DNA of 41,247 nucleotides from Dimargaris cristalligena (lineage: Eukaryota; Kickxellomycota; Dimargaritomycetes; Dimargaritales; Dimargaritaceae), in assembly GCA_027576995.1 (NCBI GenBank), contig JANBQC010000225.1, forward strand, positions 1-41,247, written 5' to 3'. The position numbers and the translations under genes are program-made. Of this stretch, positions 12,261 through 22,800 are shown in pieces (position 1 is the first letter of the stretch; each line of letters starts with the position of its first letter). The notes under the pieces are model-generated. The model saw only the letters and a list, made by a program, of their open reading frames with translations. It did not search any database and was not told the DNA's origin.

Positions 12261-15200
12261 TTAGGTCGGAGTGGAGATAACAAGAAGGTCCTCCTCTAGA
12301 TACATTATCACGAAGGACCAAACCCATCACCAAGCACCCGTCCCAAGACTGCACCTCATCTATCTATTTAAGGATGGAAAAATGAAGTACATGCTTCAAT
12401 TGAATGAAGATCCTCCCACACCCCCAAAAGTAAGAGAATAATAGTAACTAACGAAACGAGATAGTACAACAGAGATACTAAACTGAAAAGTATAATATTT
12501 GAATAACAGGGCGTGGTAGCCAAGAAATCTATAACGCCGGTGTAGTGAATGTGCACTATCAATACGGTGACATTTAGGGCGACAAAGGGATGGTCTGATC
12601 CTAATTGGTCTATACGTCACCTATAACCATTATTTAGACCGTGTTCCCCCTTCCCAAACCAATAGTTCTACCGCCACCACCATAATTTAAGCGCAATACA
12701 CCCAAGATATCAATAATCCAAATAAGGGGGGTAGTGCTACTTACCTCTGTCCGAATGGTGCGACTCCCCTGGTTGGGGCACGTGTTCAGCCACAAATCGA
12801 AAAGTTTGCTGGAATCTTCACCGGGGTACCGTATGCTTTGATCAGCATCGACGGCCGGCTCAATACCAATGACACCCCCGAAAACAACGAGCAGATGGCT
12901 AAATGACGGAAGGTAGGACACATCCGGTGACCCGTGTAAGTAGCAATAGGAATAGATGAATGTGGTAAACGCAATTATGAATGGGGGAAGTGGTCACGCA
13001 GCGCCGGGCCATACCACCGTGGGCAAAAAAGCAACTAATAATAATAAAAATGCCATCCGAATATAGCGAAAACTAAATAGGCCTTTCCAAGTGAAGGAAA
13101 TCCAGCCATATCGGACATCCACGCACGGCCGCTATTGATGTCATCGGCAGACCAGTGGGAATGCCAAAATGGGGTAGGAGGTGGGGAGGTGCAACAACCC
13201 CATATATTTGACAACTAGGCGCGGTACTAATATTAGGTGCACAAAAGACACCGCCCCCCTCCTCCATGCCGATACGGACATAGTGAACATATCCAGCCAG
13301 CGAGACGAATTCAGCTGCGGTGTGTGATGAGGAGTGGGAGGGTCCCGAGATGTTCGTGGCTCTGGGAACCCGTATTTTAGCAAAGAGGTGTGCATGCAGT
13401 GGAGGGAGACTGTGAAGGCTAAGCCCTCTTCTTCACGGTCCACCTGCCCTAATATCGTCAAAAATCCCATCCCTCCTCGTTCTCCTTTGTCCAGCGCAAT
13501 CAGGCCATTTCTCCAAACTTACCGATAGGCCGGCATCTTATCCGTGGTTTCGTCGATGGAGTCACCCCGCTCGGATGTTCCGATTTTGAGGTCGTAGCCG
13601 CCCTATACAATATGACCATATGGAGAGTCGTAAAAATAATAATATTTTTTAAAAAAAAGAGGGGGACACCATGATCCCGAATAATAATGCAAAGAAATAG
13701 ATTATAATTGGATGTCATTAGGGCTCGGTTGCGCATCGGATGGGGGAGGTCAGGCGGAAGTCCTTTAACCCGCGATGCGTGGGATACCTCTCTCGCTTGG
13801 CATTGGCGTGATTGTCTATATAGGTATATATATATATATATATATATTTGAATGAATGAGCTAGGCTTACCGGGTAAGGGCATTCGGAGAAAACCTGGGA
13901 TATCGAATTCGCCAATCGAATCTGATAACCCCAGTATATGCCGTCTTTTTCCCGGGGCATACGAGGCGAGACTACCGTCCCACTCGGGTTTTTGGTTTCT
14001 GTGGGTGTAAACGAAGCACCCAAATCGGGATGGAAGATTGATAACATAAAGGTAGATATACAGGTCATGTTATTAGTAGGCTATGGAAAATAGAAGTTGA
14101 AGACGACACCAGTCATTTTTAATATATATATAGAAACGCTAGTCAGCTATCACATCTGTGCTTCATGGGTAAATAATAAGTCGATTGACCAGACTATTAA
14201 GAAGGGGGTGACTTCCGAACTTACCCAAGTGTTCAAAATCGTCCATCTTGACAGTCACCCGAACATTCGGCTGAATCGATCGGTTGATCATGACGTAGCG
14301 ACGCAGACCACAATTGACAAACGTGCGCAAACCGCCCCGGACCGGGCCACCACTTTGGACCTGATTACGTTGGGGCAGCGTAACCCCCTCCCGGTACGGA
14401 CTCGGTTCGTCCTGGCGGACATGGTGGGGACAATCCAACGGATTCAGCAGCCCCGCGTAACGCAGATCCGGGTGCATGGGGAATAGGGCGCGCCGCAGGT
14501 ACTGGGGCGTTTCGAGGTACTGCAAAACGCGGGACAGAAAGAGGTGGGGGTCGGACTGCTGGTTGGCCGATTCGAAGACTCCCTGGAGGGATTCGCCCCG
14601 GGCGACAGGAACGACGGAAGACGAAGCAGCATTGGGTTTCCGTTGGGAATGGCCAGTCTTATTCGCAGTGCCATCGTCATCATCATCATCGCTATTATTG
14701 TCATCATCGCTGTCCGCATTGGGGTTAGCGCCCTTCTTCGACGAAGCCGCAGCAGGGTATTGGCTACGGCGCTGGCATTGATCGTCGTAAATCACGATTT
14801 CGTCCACGTTGAACACGGCGGCGGCCCGCGCGATCTGGCCGGCTAGATAAGTACGCAATTCGGCGGACTGGGCGTTATCGACAATCGACCCTGGAAGAGC
14901 AATGCTCACGGTATACTGCCGGCCTGGGCCCTGCTGGGGTTCGGTAGCATCCAGGGCAGGGGCGTCCTTGTCATTGGTCGACGGCTCGGGGGAAGCGACG
15001 GCGACTTCCGCTGAAGAGGAATCCAGGGGAGTTTCCGCTGGGACTGCGTCGCTCGACTCATTCTTGGACTTCTTGAGCGGTTGCGCATTAGTACCAGTCG
15101 GAGCTTCCGAGGTGGGGGCGGTCGAGCTACGTTTCTAATAAGAAATGAATAAAGTCGGGTTTTATACAGCATAACCAAGCGGAGATTAGGTACGAATGCC

Positions 15201-15337
15201 GAATTAGCGCAAGGCTGCTCCTTGTAAGAATTCCGAGCGCTACTGCGAGGACACGATAGTCGTACCCATGTGGATTGCAGTCCTTTCTGGGAGACATTTA
15301 CGCTGTGGCTCGGTCTTACTTTATTTTTGGGGGCCAT
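12261..15337 (-). CDS. SPOUT1/C9orf114-type RNA methyltransferase, six exons
   Basis: Homologue of human SPOUT1 (C9orf114) and of yeast YGR283C/YMR310C, the Methyltrn_RNA_3 (old DUF171) family of SAM-dependent SPOUT methyltransferases. Exons from 5' to 3': 15320-15337, 14225-15134, 13871-13998, 13523-13602, 12745-12898 and, tentatively, 12261-12293. Phases agree at every junction and give 440 aa. An N-terminal low-complexity tail is followed by VSIALPGSIVDNAQS (residue 82 on), then the block with QYLETPQYLRRALFP and AGLLNPLDCPHHVRQDE. Exon 3 gives the insert-domain end and DGIYWGYQIRLA; exon 4 gives YDLKIGTSERG; exon 5 gives HLLVVFGG and NTCPNQGSRTIRTE, the trefoil-knot cofactor site. Donors are GTAAG. 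Residues about 127-199 are an acidic, Ser/Ala-rich insert with Asp runs that human SPOUT1 lacks. The last exon is the weakest part of the model. Confidence 0.9.
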
Positions 15338-16054
15338 GGTGTCAATTCGTTCACGAATGAGAATCCGAACGGTCGATCAATGGATATATCGTAGAATAAG
15401 CAACGACGGGGAAAAAACACAAAAATATTGAATGTAGGTCTTTAGGACTTAACGAACTGAGCTGGGTAATGGGACAATACCTTTTGTCAAAAATATATAT
15501 TTCAAAAAAAAAAATGAATCAGTGTATATTTTTAAATGGTCTATTTTTTTAACGGTCCTATTTTAGGCTGATGATGTAATTTTGGGCTATTAAGAGCTGG
15601 CTTGAATGTATCCGAACCTTTTTGCTTACCTTTAAACTGATTTAATGAGGGAGAAATTTAACCTGGCTGAGTAACGAGCGAACTATGTATGGGATCAAGA
15701 AGTTTCGAATAAGAATAGAAGGCCTGCTCAAGTTTCCAGAAATGTGGTTATCCAATTATTCATACAGCCGGGTTCAACGGGGTCCATTTATTCGTTCAAA
15801 TTAGCCCAATTTATCGGATGGAATAGTGAAACCCCGATTATGTTGGCTCTGATATTATATACCGGTGATTTATAACACAATCCGTAAGTGTATGTATTAT
15901 TATAATTCGATAGAATTTAATAGGTAAAGTGGGACACGCCTGCAAATGTAGCGAGGGTTTGGGCCATATTCTACCATGCTAATAGTTTCCAGTCACAAAC
16001 TAAAGCCACATCAACTACCTATATATTTGATTTAATTTACACTCTAGTTTTTCA
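15338..16054. other. AT-rich spacer between methyltransferase gene and 5S copy 1
   Basis: Holds the promoter of the minus-strand methyltransferase gene next to 15337 and then an AT-rich run with homopolymer A and T tracts (about 15480-15560). No coding frame stands out. A short T tract directly precedes the 5S gene. Confidence 0.5.
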
Positions 16055-16170
16055 GTTGCGGCCATATGTCGGGATTTGCTCCGTATCCCGTTGGATCTGC
16101 GAAGATAAGCCCTGAACAGTTGATTTAGTACTAAGGTGGGAGACCACTTGGGAATAGTCAATGCTACAGC
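16055..16170 (+). rRNA. 5S ribosomal RNA, copy 1
   Basis: A 116-nt gene with the conserved eukaryotic 5S core: CGTATCCCGTTGGATCTGCG near the loop B/helix III region, the box A-like GCGAAGATAAG (16099-16109), and the box C region with TTAGTACTAAGG and GTGGGAGACCAC (about 16125-16146). Helix I closes GUUGCGGC with GCUACAGC with one C-A mismatch; helices II (16069-16073 with 16111-16115), IV and V also pair. A T5 tract follows directly as Pol III terminator. It is transcribed by Pol III with TFIIIA through the internal promoter and lies alone, not in an rDNA unit. It differs strongly from copy 2 at 27311 in helices II and V, but the pairing is preserved. Confidence 0.95.
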
Positions 16171-16175
16171 TTTTT
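16171..16175 (+). terminator. Pol III terminator of 5S copy 1
   Basis: TTTTT directly after the 3' strand of helix I. A second run, TTTT, follows a few bases later and may act as a backup. Confidence 0.85.
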
Positions 16176-17245
16176 ATCTTTTAATTTTGCTACCTCCGAA
16201 TAGAACGGACAATAGGTGCCAGGAATTGGAATATAGGCGAATACTATGGGGCCACATTATTCATAGTTTCTAGTAACAATACTACTACTACTTTAATTAT
16301 TTTTCGTTGGGCTAAAGTGTGGTTCTTATGGGGCACCTGCTCTATTATCATACAACAAGAGTCCATGAAACCTAATATAGTCTTGTACAAAAATAGCACC
16401 AAAGCCTTACTAAACAGGCTACAGCCTGGGTTTTATACAAAATCCTATATTCTATGAGCCGAGCGTTTCCTATATTCTTCTAATCGACAACAGCCTCCGT
16501 GCGATTTTTTCGCATTTAATTCATATTCTCACTGACCGGGCCCAGGTCATTTTAAACGAAATTTAATCACAGTTTTGTTACTTTTACATGGACGACAAAA
16601 TATAGGGCATTCTAAATAATGGAAAGCTGGTAAAAAAAGGGTAAGAAGAGATGCGATTTCGCCATTGAGACCACCCACGCTAGTTCTCAAACACTGAGCA
16701 TAAACACGCGGACTATAACGTATAACGAGTGGCAGTAATCCACACATCCATAAACGGCAAGGTTAAGGATATATATAAATTGGTATATATAAACTGAAAT
16801 ATATAGTATAATAAAAAAGGGCAGTGTATGTATAAATGTATGCATTTTCTGCAATCAAGACCCTGGAAACACAAGTGCAAGGAAGGACAGAGGAAGGGTG
16901 GTGATACGCAGCACGCTACTTGGATGGGCTGAACAGTTACATATGCTGACCAGTTGCGGAGTACAGTAACGGAAGTTGGCTAATTGACGAGGGGGGAAGG
17001 AAATCAAATACACATAGAAAATGAATGACCAGCAGTGAAGGGTAAAAGGAGGTGTGAATGCACAGAGGATTACAGCTAATAAATAAATAAATAATAAGGG
17101 CTGGAAATACGGGGGTGAGGTAGGGTTTTACTAGACAATAAACAAATAACCCCTTAGACCTGAGAAAGTCCAACGCAACGCAAGGGGGCTGTGTTGTGTG
17201 GTTATCAACCCCCGAGAAAGGATGGTCATAACGTAGTCCTTTAGT
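16171..17245. other. Intergenic region between 5S copy 1 and SCAMP
   Basis: AT-rich sequence with an AT-repeat patch around 16770-16810. It also contains the 3' flank of the minus-strand SCAMP gene. An open frame at 16547-16747 on the minus strand gives a Cys-containing 66-residue peptide that I could not connect to other exons or to a family. Confidence 0.45.
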
Positions 17246-18313
17246 TTAGGCCCGGTTCTGGAACTGGGAGGTAGCGTAACTGGTGGCAGCCTGCTGGGCC
17301 GTCTTGGACGAAGCCACGCTGGAAACCGCCTGGGCCTTGGCATCCTCAAAGGTATGGCCCTGCGACTTGTAGTGCAGGTGAATCTTACGGTACATGAACA
17401 GGGCGAACAGGCCGCCGGCCAGGAAGCAGGCGCAGGTCAGTATACAGAACACCCCGGCCACGACCTTACCGGCCGAGAACATACTGATGGCGTTAATGAG
17501 GCCGGACGACCCGCTGTACGGAATGCCCACGGCCAGGTAAAACGACACGAGAATGTGCAGTCCACCGAAAATGAAGTAAAAGTAGTAGTAGAGGGACTTT
17601 TCTTTCATGTAGGCGTTGTACAGCGGGCGGTACCAGAAGAAGAAGGATAGTAAGGTGACGGTGAAGAGGTAGCTGAAACTCACCCCAAAGTCGGTGGGCG
17701 CACTGGTGACCCCTTCGGCATGGGAGACGAGCATAACGAGGGCGGCTATGCAATTGAATACCAGAGTAGCCTCCAAAAACAGCCAGTACCACCACATGCG
17801 CTGCATGACGGGCTGGCTAGCAGCGGGGATCTCGGCCTTGATGTCCATGTAGATGAACGGGAAGAACGGGGGGAAGTTATTCGGGGGCCGTCCACTTTTG
17901 CGGATCTCTTCACTCTGGGCCTGGAGTTCCAGTTCCCGCTGGGCCAGTTCCTGTTCCCGGCGTTGTAGTTCGGCCTCGCGCGAACTGAGGTGGGTCGGGT
18001 TGGTCGGTGAGGGCATGCCGCTGACGTCCACGGAATGGTGGCCACTGTTGCGGCCGCTACTGTTGTTGCCGTAGGGGTAGTGGGTAGCGTCGTCGCCTAA
18101 GGCAACGAAATCCATGCGCTGGCTCTCGGTACGCGACCGACTCGGGTCGTGGAAGGAAGGGGCGGGCACGGTGGCGTGGTGGTGGGCGTCATCTGCGGCG
18201 ATTTGGGTGGAGTTGAGGGCGTGGTTGATGCTAGGGTCGGCGAACGGGTCTTGGACCTCGTAGCGGGCATCATCAAAGGGGTTGGCGTTAGGGTTGGTCG
18301 GTGGGCGCGACAT
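17246..18313 (-). CDS. Secretory carrier-associated membrane protein (SCAMP), 355 aa
   Basis: SCAMPs are four-helix membrane proteins of post-Golgi, recycling and endocytic vesicles. This single-exon frame has the full family layout: an N-terminal cytosolic arm with NPF (residues 11-13) and DPF (22-24) motifs that bind EH-domain and other endocytic adaptors; a predicted Glu/Gln/Arg-rich coiled coil at about 108-138; the NNFPPFFPF entry motif at 145-153; four membrane segments at about 174-196, 211-228, 243-264 and 284-307; and the conserved WYRPLYNAY loop (227-235, the E-peptide region) between helices 2 and 3. The C-terminal tail is Ala/Ser/Gln-rich. Length matches animal SCAMPs with NPF repeats, although only one NPF is present. 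The start is the first in-frame ATG; a CT-rich leader lies upstream on the coding strand. Ascomycete yeasts lack the family. Confidence 0.95.
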   Translation of the reverse strand: MSRPPTNPNANPFDDARYEVQDPFADPSINHALNSTQIAADDAHHHATVPAPSFHDPSRSRTESQRMDFVALGDDATHYPYGNNSSGRNSGHHSVDVSGMPSPTNPTHLSSREAELQRREQELAQRELELQAQSEEIRKSGRPPNNFPPFFPFIYMDIKAEIPAASQPVMQRMWWYWLFLEATLVFNCIAALVMLVSHAEGVTSAPTDFGVSFSYLFTVTLLSFFFWYRPLYNAYMKEKSLYYYFYFIFGGLHILVSFYLAVGIPYSGSSGLINAISMFSAGKVVAGVFCILTCACFLAGGLFALFMYRKIHLHYKSQGHTFEDAKAQAVSSVASSKTAQQAATSYATSQFQNRA

Positions 18314-18410
18314 TGCGGATATAGGGTATGCGGCGGGGAACGGGCCGGCGCTAGGCGGGGGGATTACTGGTTAAGTGAGCACAGTGATGGGTGAGTGAGT
18401 AAGAAAGCAA

Positions 18411-18414
18411 GAGA

Positions 18415-18448
<34 letters not shown>
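18411..18448. repeat. (GA)n microsatellite in SCAMP 5' flank
   Basis: GAGAGAGGGA followed by fourteen GA units. On the SCAMP coding strand this is a CT run about 100-135 nt before the ATG, so it probably lies in the 5' UTR or core promoter. Confidence 0.9.
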
Positions 18449-18452
<4 letters not shown>

Positions 18453-18999
18453 AGGTGGTAAAAGAGCAGTGGCGGGGAATGCAAGATGGAGAGTGGAAAG
18501 GAACCAAACAACGGAAAACAGAGAGCATAAAATGAGAAGGGGGGAAGAGAAGAGAACAAAGGCGAAGAAACCTAGGCTAGGTGCTGGAGGAAGCGCAGGT
18601 GGGAAAACTTATCCATTGAGTGGGAGAGAGAGTGTGTGTGCCCTTTTCTTGGCAACAGCACTCCAGGGTCCAACGGAGAATAAGGCAGTAAGTAAGCTTA
18701 GGTGAGAGCGATGAAGAGAGAGAAAGAGACTATAAAAGACCGAAGGTTCGAAGGGGCTATTGTCGGTCCTTTCCTCAGACAAGGTAATAGTGGGAATAAA
18801 CCGGCAATGCCAAGCCGTCTCCATCCGATTACACTTGAAACCCCGCCCGCCTCTTTCCAACACCTTTGCGGATACATATAATATATATACAGCAAATCTC
18901 CCCATTCACTACTATAGAGTACTTATCCTTGGTGTGCACCGCCCCCATGGCTAACAACCTCCAACTTTTCATAATGGTTGTTCAGATAAGCCTTATTAG

Positions 19000-19021
19000 A
19001 TTATTATTATTATTATTATTA
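19000..19021. repeat. (ATT)n microsatellite
   Basis: An ATT run of about 22 nt, seen directly. It lies in the spacer between SCAMP and the kinase gene. Confidence 0.9.
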
Positions 19022-19804
19022 ACAATATCTCCACTCCTATATCCACACTGTGGGTGCCCCCCCCTGGCAATATACTTTTCGATACGCCATTGTTTCGAGG
19101 CAGTGTGACGTGGCCACGTTGCTATTGCCATTGCTATGGCTATTGCGCTGGCCCATACTGGTAATCTGGTTGCTTCATACGCGGCGAAATGTAGAGAGGT
19201 TTTTAAGTGGGGTGTGGCTTATCCAGTATATACGTCTTGTAGCACATTGCCACCCTACACTGGCCTGTGACTGGTCCCGGTGCTTCTCGATTTATCGGAT
19301 TCAAAAATACCGCCAGTTAGTGTCACCTAATCTTGTATTCCAATACTTTATACCTAACATCCCCTAAACCAAATGAGAATACTGGCCAATCACTCCCAAG
19401 TCTAGACGATAATTGCGATGAGGGGCCCACCATTAAGGTGTTAGAATCAATGGATATATGACAATACAAAGCCTTAGTGTATCAAAGTGAATGAAAGTAA
19501 AGAAAGCTGGGATATAATTCTCTCTATGATGGGAGAATCTCCAAGAATATAATTTGATAGAGGCGTGAGCTGCCTTTCTAACAAAAGGCACGGGTGCTTC
19601 CTAAAATAAAATCCAGCAAGGCCGCTCGTAAATCGCTTCTGTTTTCTCCCATGTATACTTCCAACGTATACACACACTCATACATACATACATACATATA
19701 TAGATATAAGGAGAGCCATTCCAGATAGTGCAGGTGGTTTTTATAAAGAATATATATTATTACAGAACAAATCCATCATGCGTGTAAATATCAGTGCAGT
19801 AAAA

Positions 19805-22800
19805 TCACCCGTGGCCCGTTGGTTTATTCTTCGGCGCCGTTGTGGTGGTTGCTGTTGTCGTCGTCGCCGTTGGTGCTGCGCTCGACGACGGCGACGCTCC
19901 CGAATTCCGCCACCCTTTCAGGCCCTTCGCAATACTCACCGACAACCGCCGTAAGCCACGCGTAATTTTGCGGGACCATTGGAACGACGGGGCCAGGGCA
20001 TCCTGGATATCGCGGGACGACACATGCACTTCGGGGTAGTGTTGGCGCACATTGGTGTCGCGCGCCCAATTCGACCCGCCATTGGCCAACCCTTCGACCA
20101 CCCAGGGGTGTTGTTTGACTTGGTCAATGGTGATCCGGGACCGGAAATCCTTGTCCATGAGGCGGTCAAGAAGATCGCGGAGGCTGGCCGGGATGGGACC
20201 GTCGGCCCGTGTTGGGGGCCGTTTCGGCGGGGCTTCGAAGTTGGCGCTGGGGTTGTGCATATAATGAGGGTGATTGGTGTCCGGACCATTAGCGCTGGGA
20301 TCCTTATCATCGCTATCGTCATCGCCGTCAATATCGTAAAGGGGGTCCTGGCGGGGGATTACCTGGAACAGCTCAAATTCATTGTCCGCCACAAATGGAC
20401 ACCGACCGTAGATGAGGCAGTACAGGGTAACCCCCATGGCCCAGACATCAATGGCCTTGGTAATCCCCTGGTAACTTGGGGTCGGTGAAGGCGGGTAATT
20501 CAGAAAGTCTTGGATCGGCTGTTCTAGAATCGGGTGCAGTTTAGCCGCTGCACTCCCCGCGGCGGGGTGGGCGATACCCGAAGTGCCGCCCATCTCCGGG
20601 GGGGCCGTTTTAGTCTTGGCCAAAGGGGTGCTCGACCCGGGTCCTCGGGTCTTGGAGTCACTGGCGGTACCAAGCGGGCCACCTTGGGTACCCGAAAACA
20701 GGGATATGGATCGCAGTAGGGCAGGGGAGGCCCGTTCGTGGGACGGTACGGACGAAGATGCTGCCGCCGCATCTTGGGACATGGGACTGTAAGACGCCCG
20801 GCGGCCCATCAAATACGAAGGCGGAACGAGCAGGGGCGGCTTATCACTCGCGGTTGCCGCGGCCAGGGCAGTAGAACTAATCGTGCTACTCTGGGCGCGC
20901 TTATGATTCAGCGGAACCCGGGGGGCTGGCTGGTGGGGGAGTACACTGACCTGGGACTGGGTGGCGGGGGAGAGTGCAGCCAGCCATTTCCAGCGGGGTG
21001 TAGTAACCTCGCTATCAAAGCCACCGACACCAGGGGTTGTACCCCGGTCGGTATCGGTCTGAGTCCGCCGCACTTTGGTACCATTAATCAAATCGGTATC
21101 CAGGCGCAATGAATGGTCACGGTGTGGGATCGTAGGGGATGTGCCTGGACCCATAGCATTAGCTGGGAGTCTAAACCCATTAGTGTTGGAACCCCCCGGG
21201 GCAGGAGGGACGTCCACCTGATTGGACGGAAAAGTTCGATTAAGGGATAGGGAACGGTGTACGGGTTGGGCGTAGGTGGTCCGGGTTGACGGGGCGGCCT
21301 TGATAATACGGGAATGGCGTGGGGGTGAAGCCGGTGGCAGGACCAGTCCGGGTGCCGATTCAATACTATTGCGTAGAATAGTGGAACGAGGCCCCCGTTT
21401 ATTGTCGCCAGTAACATGGGCAGCCGCGGCGTCTTCTTCAGCCACCACAATAGCCGGGGGTGGCGAGTAGTTTGCCGAAGCGGGTAATAAGAGGGGCGAT
21501 GTTGGTGGCGGGGGTTCCTCCCGCGTTACGGGGGAGGGTGAGGAAAGCGAGGGTTTCCGTGAATGGGAGGACCGGTTTAGGATATGGCCTAGAATGAGTC
21601 CCGACAAAGAGGGTCGCCGGGTCTGGAGCACGGGGGATATAGGCGGGAGCGAAGCAGCAGCAGTGGTCGATGGGTCGTCATTGGGATTACGCCGACGGCC
21701 AGCGGTGGTGGTTTGGGGGATTTTGGCGGGAGCGGGGGTAGGCGTAGTATCCGTCGGGTCATCCGGGGGTACCCATTCCTGGGCGAGGGGATGTCTTTTG
21801 GACCGCCACTCTTTCAGAAGCTTATTCAATTCCGGGGCCGTGCAGCATAGTTCGGGGGCAAAGAAGGCGGGACTGCCCACGGTTTTGGCCAGCTCCTGGT
21901 CGTAATCATTGGGGGAGGTGGGTTCCGGCGGTAGAGCCGAATCAAGGGGTTGGGAAGGACCACTCGTATTGTAAACGCTGCCGTCGTCGTCGCCGTAGTC
22001 ATGTTCGCCTAGGGCACCGAAAGGTAGTCGGGCCGGCCAATGGATTGACGAGGGACGCGATGAGGTGGAGAGGCCTCGACTTGAAAGCGATGACCGCGGT
22101 CGGTCTTCGGTGGGATAATTCCCACCATCGCCCGGCTCGTGCGTATCAGCCGACCACCTTAGAGCACTCGAGGTTTTCGGTAGTGTGGAGCGCCCCTCCA
22201 AAGTGGGGGCTGGGCCACCTGTTGCGGAATGAAGGGAAGGCGGGGCACTGGGCACGGCGAACTCGGGCGGATCGTATGTTTCTACTTCGGCCTCCGAGGG
22301 ATTGAATTCAAAGTCCGACCAAAAATCATCACTGTCGCTTTCGTCCAAGTCGTCGTAGTTGACCAAACTGAGACCCAGACTACCGTTGCGTCGGCTTGGT
22401 AGGCGGAAGGCCTGGTCGCCATAGTCCGAAGAGGGCTCGGATAGAGGGGAGGAATGGAGTGCCATGGTGGCGGGATTGCGGTCGTTGAGCGGAGGTGAAG
22501 CCCTCGGTTTCGTAAAAGGGCCCTCTGATGATGGGGTACCGTCCTGCTGGTGTATTGATTCCGAATCAGTTTCGTCATCCGAGTTAAAAATTAAAATAGG
22601 AGTGCGGGGCTTGGGGGAGGCTAAAGGGCTGGCCGTTGTCAGGCGGGCTGGTATAGCGGATGGTGCCGTGGTCAACGATGCTGATCTATCCCGCCCATTA
22701 GTCACTATGCCAGTGGAGTCAGCTAGGCGGGGTGAGTAGGAGCCAGGCGATGGAAACCCGCTACTACTGCTACCACCACCTCCACCCTGACCATTTCGAC

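Larger units (their letters stand above)
18314..19804. other. Intergenic region between SCAMP and the kinase gene
   Basis: The part next to 18313 is the SCAMP 5' flank with a long GA/CT repeat. The part next to 19804 is the 3' flank of the kinase gene. A plus-strand TATAAAAG at 18731 precedes a 53-residue hydrophobic frame (ATG at 18947), part of which is encoded by an ATT repeat. I do not accept this as a gene. Nothing else stands out. Confidence 0.5.

Noticed and set aside
16547..16747. 66-codon minus-strand frame with a CxxC-like end
   Set aside because: Reads plausibly but has no partner exon, promoter or family match; left as unsupported.
18947..19108. 53-codon hydrophobic frame after a plus-strand TATAAAAG at 18731
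   Set aside because: The Leu run comes from an ATT microsatellite, and I found no domain or spliced continuation.
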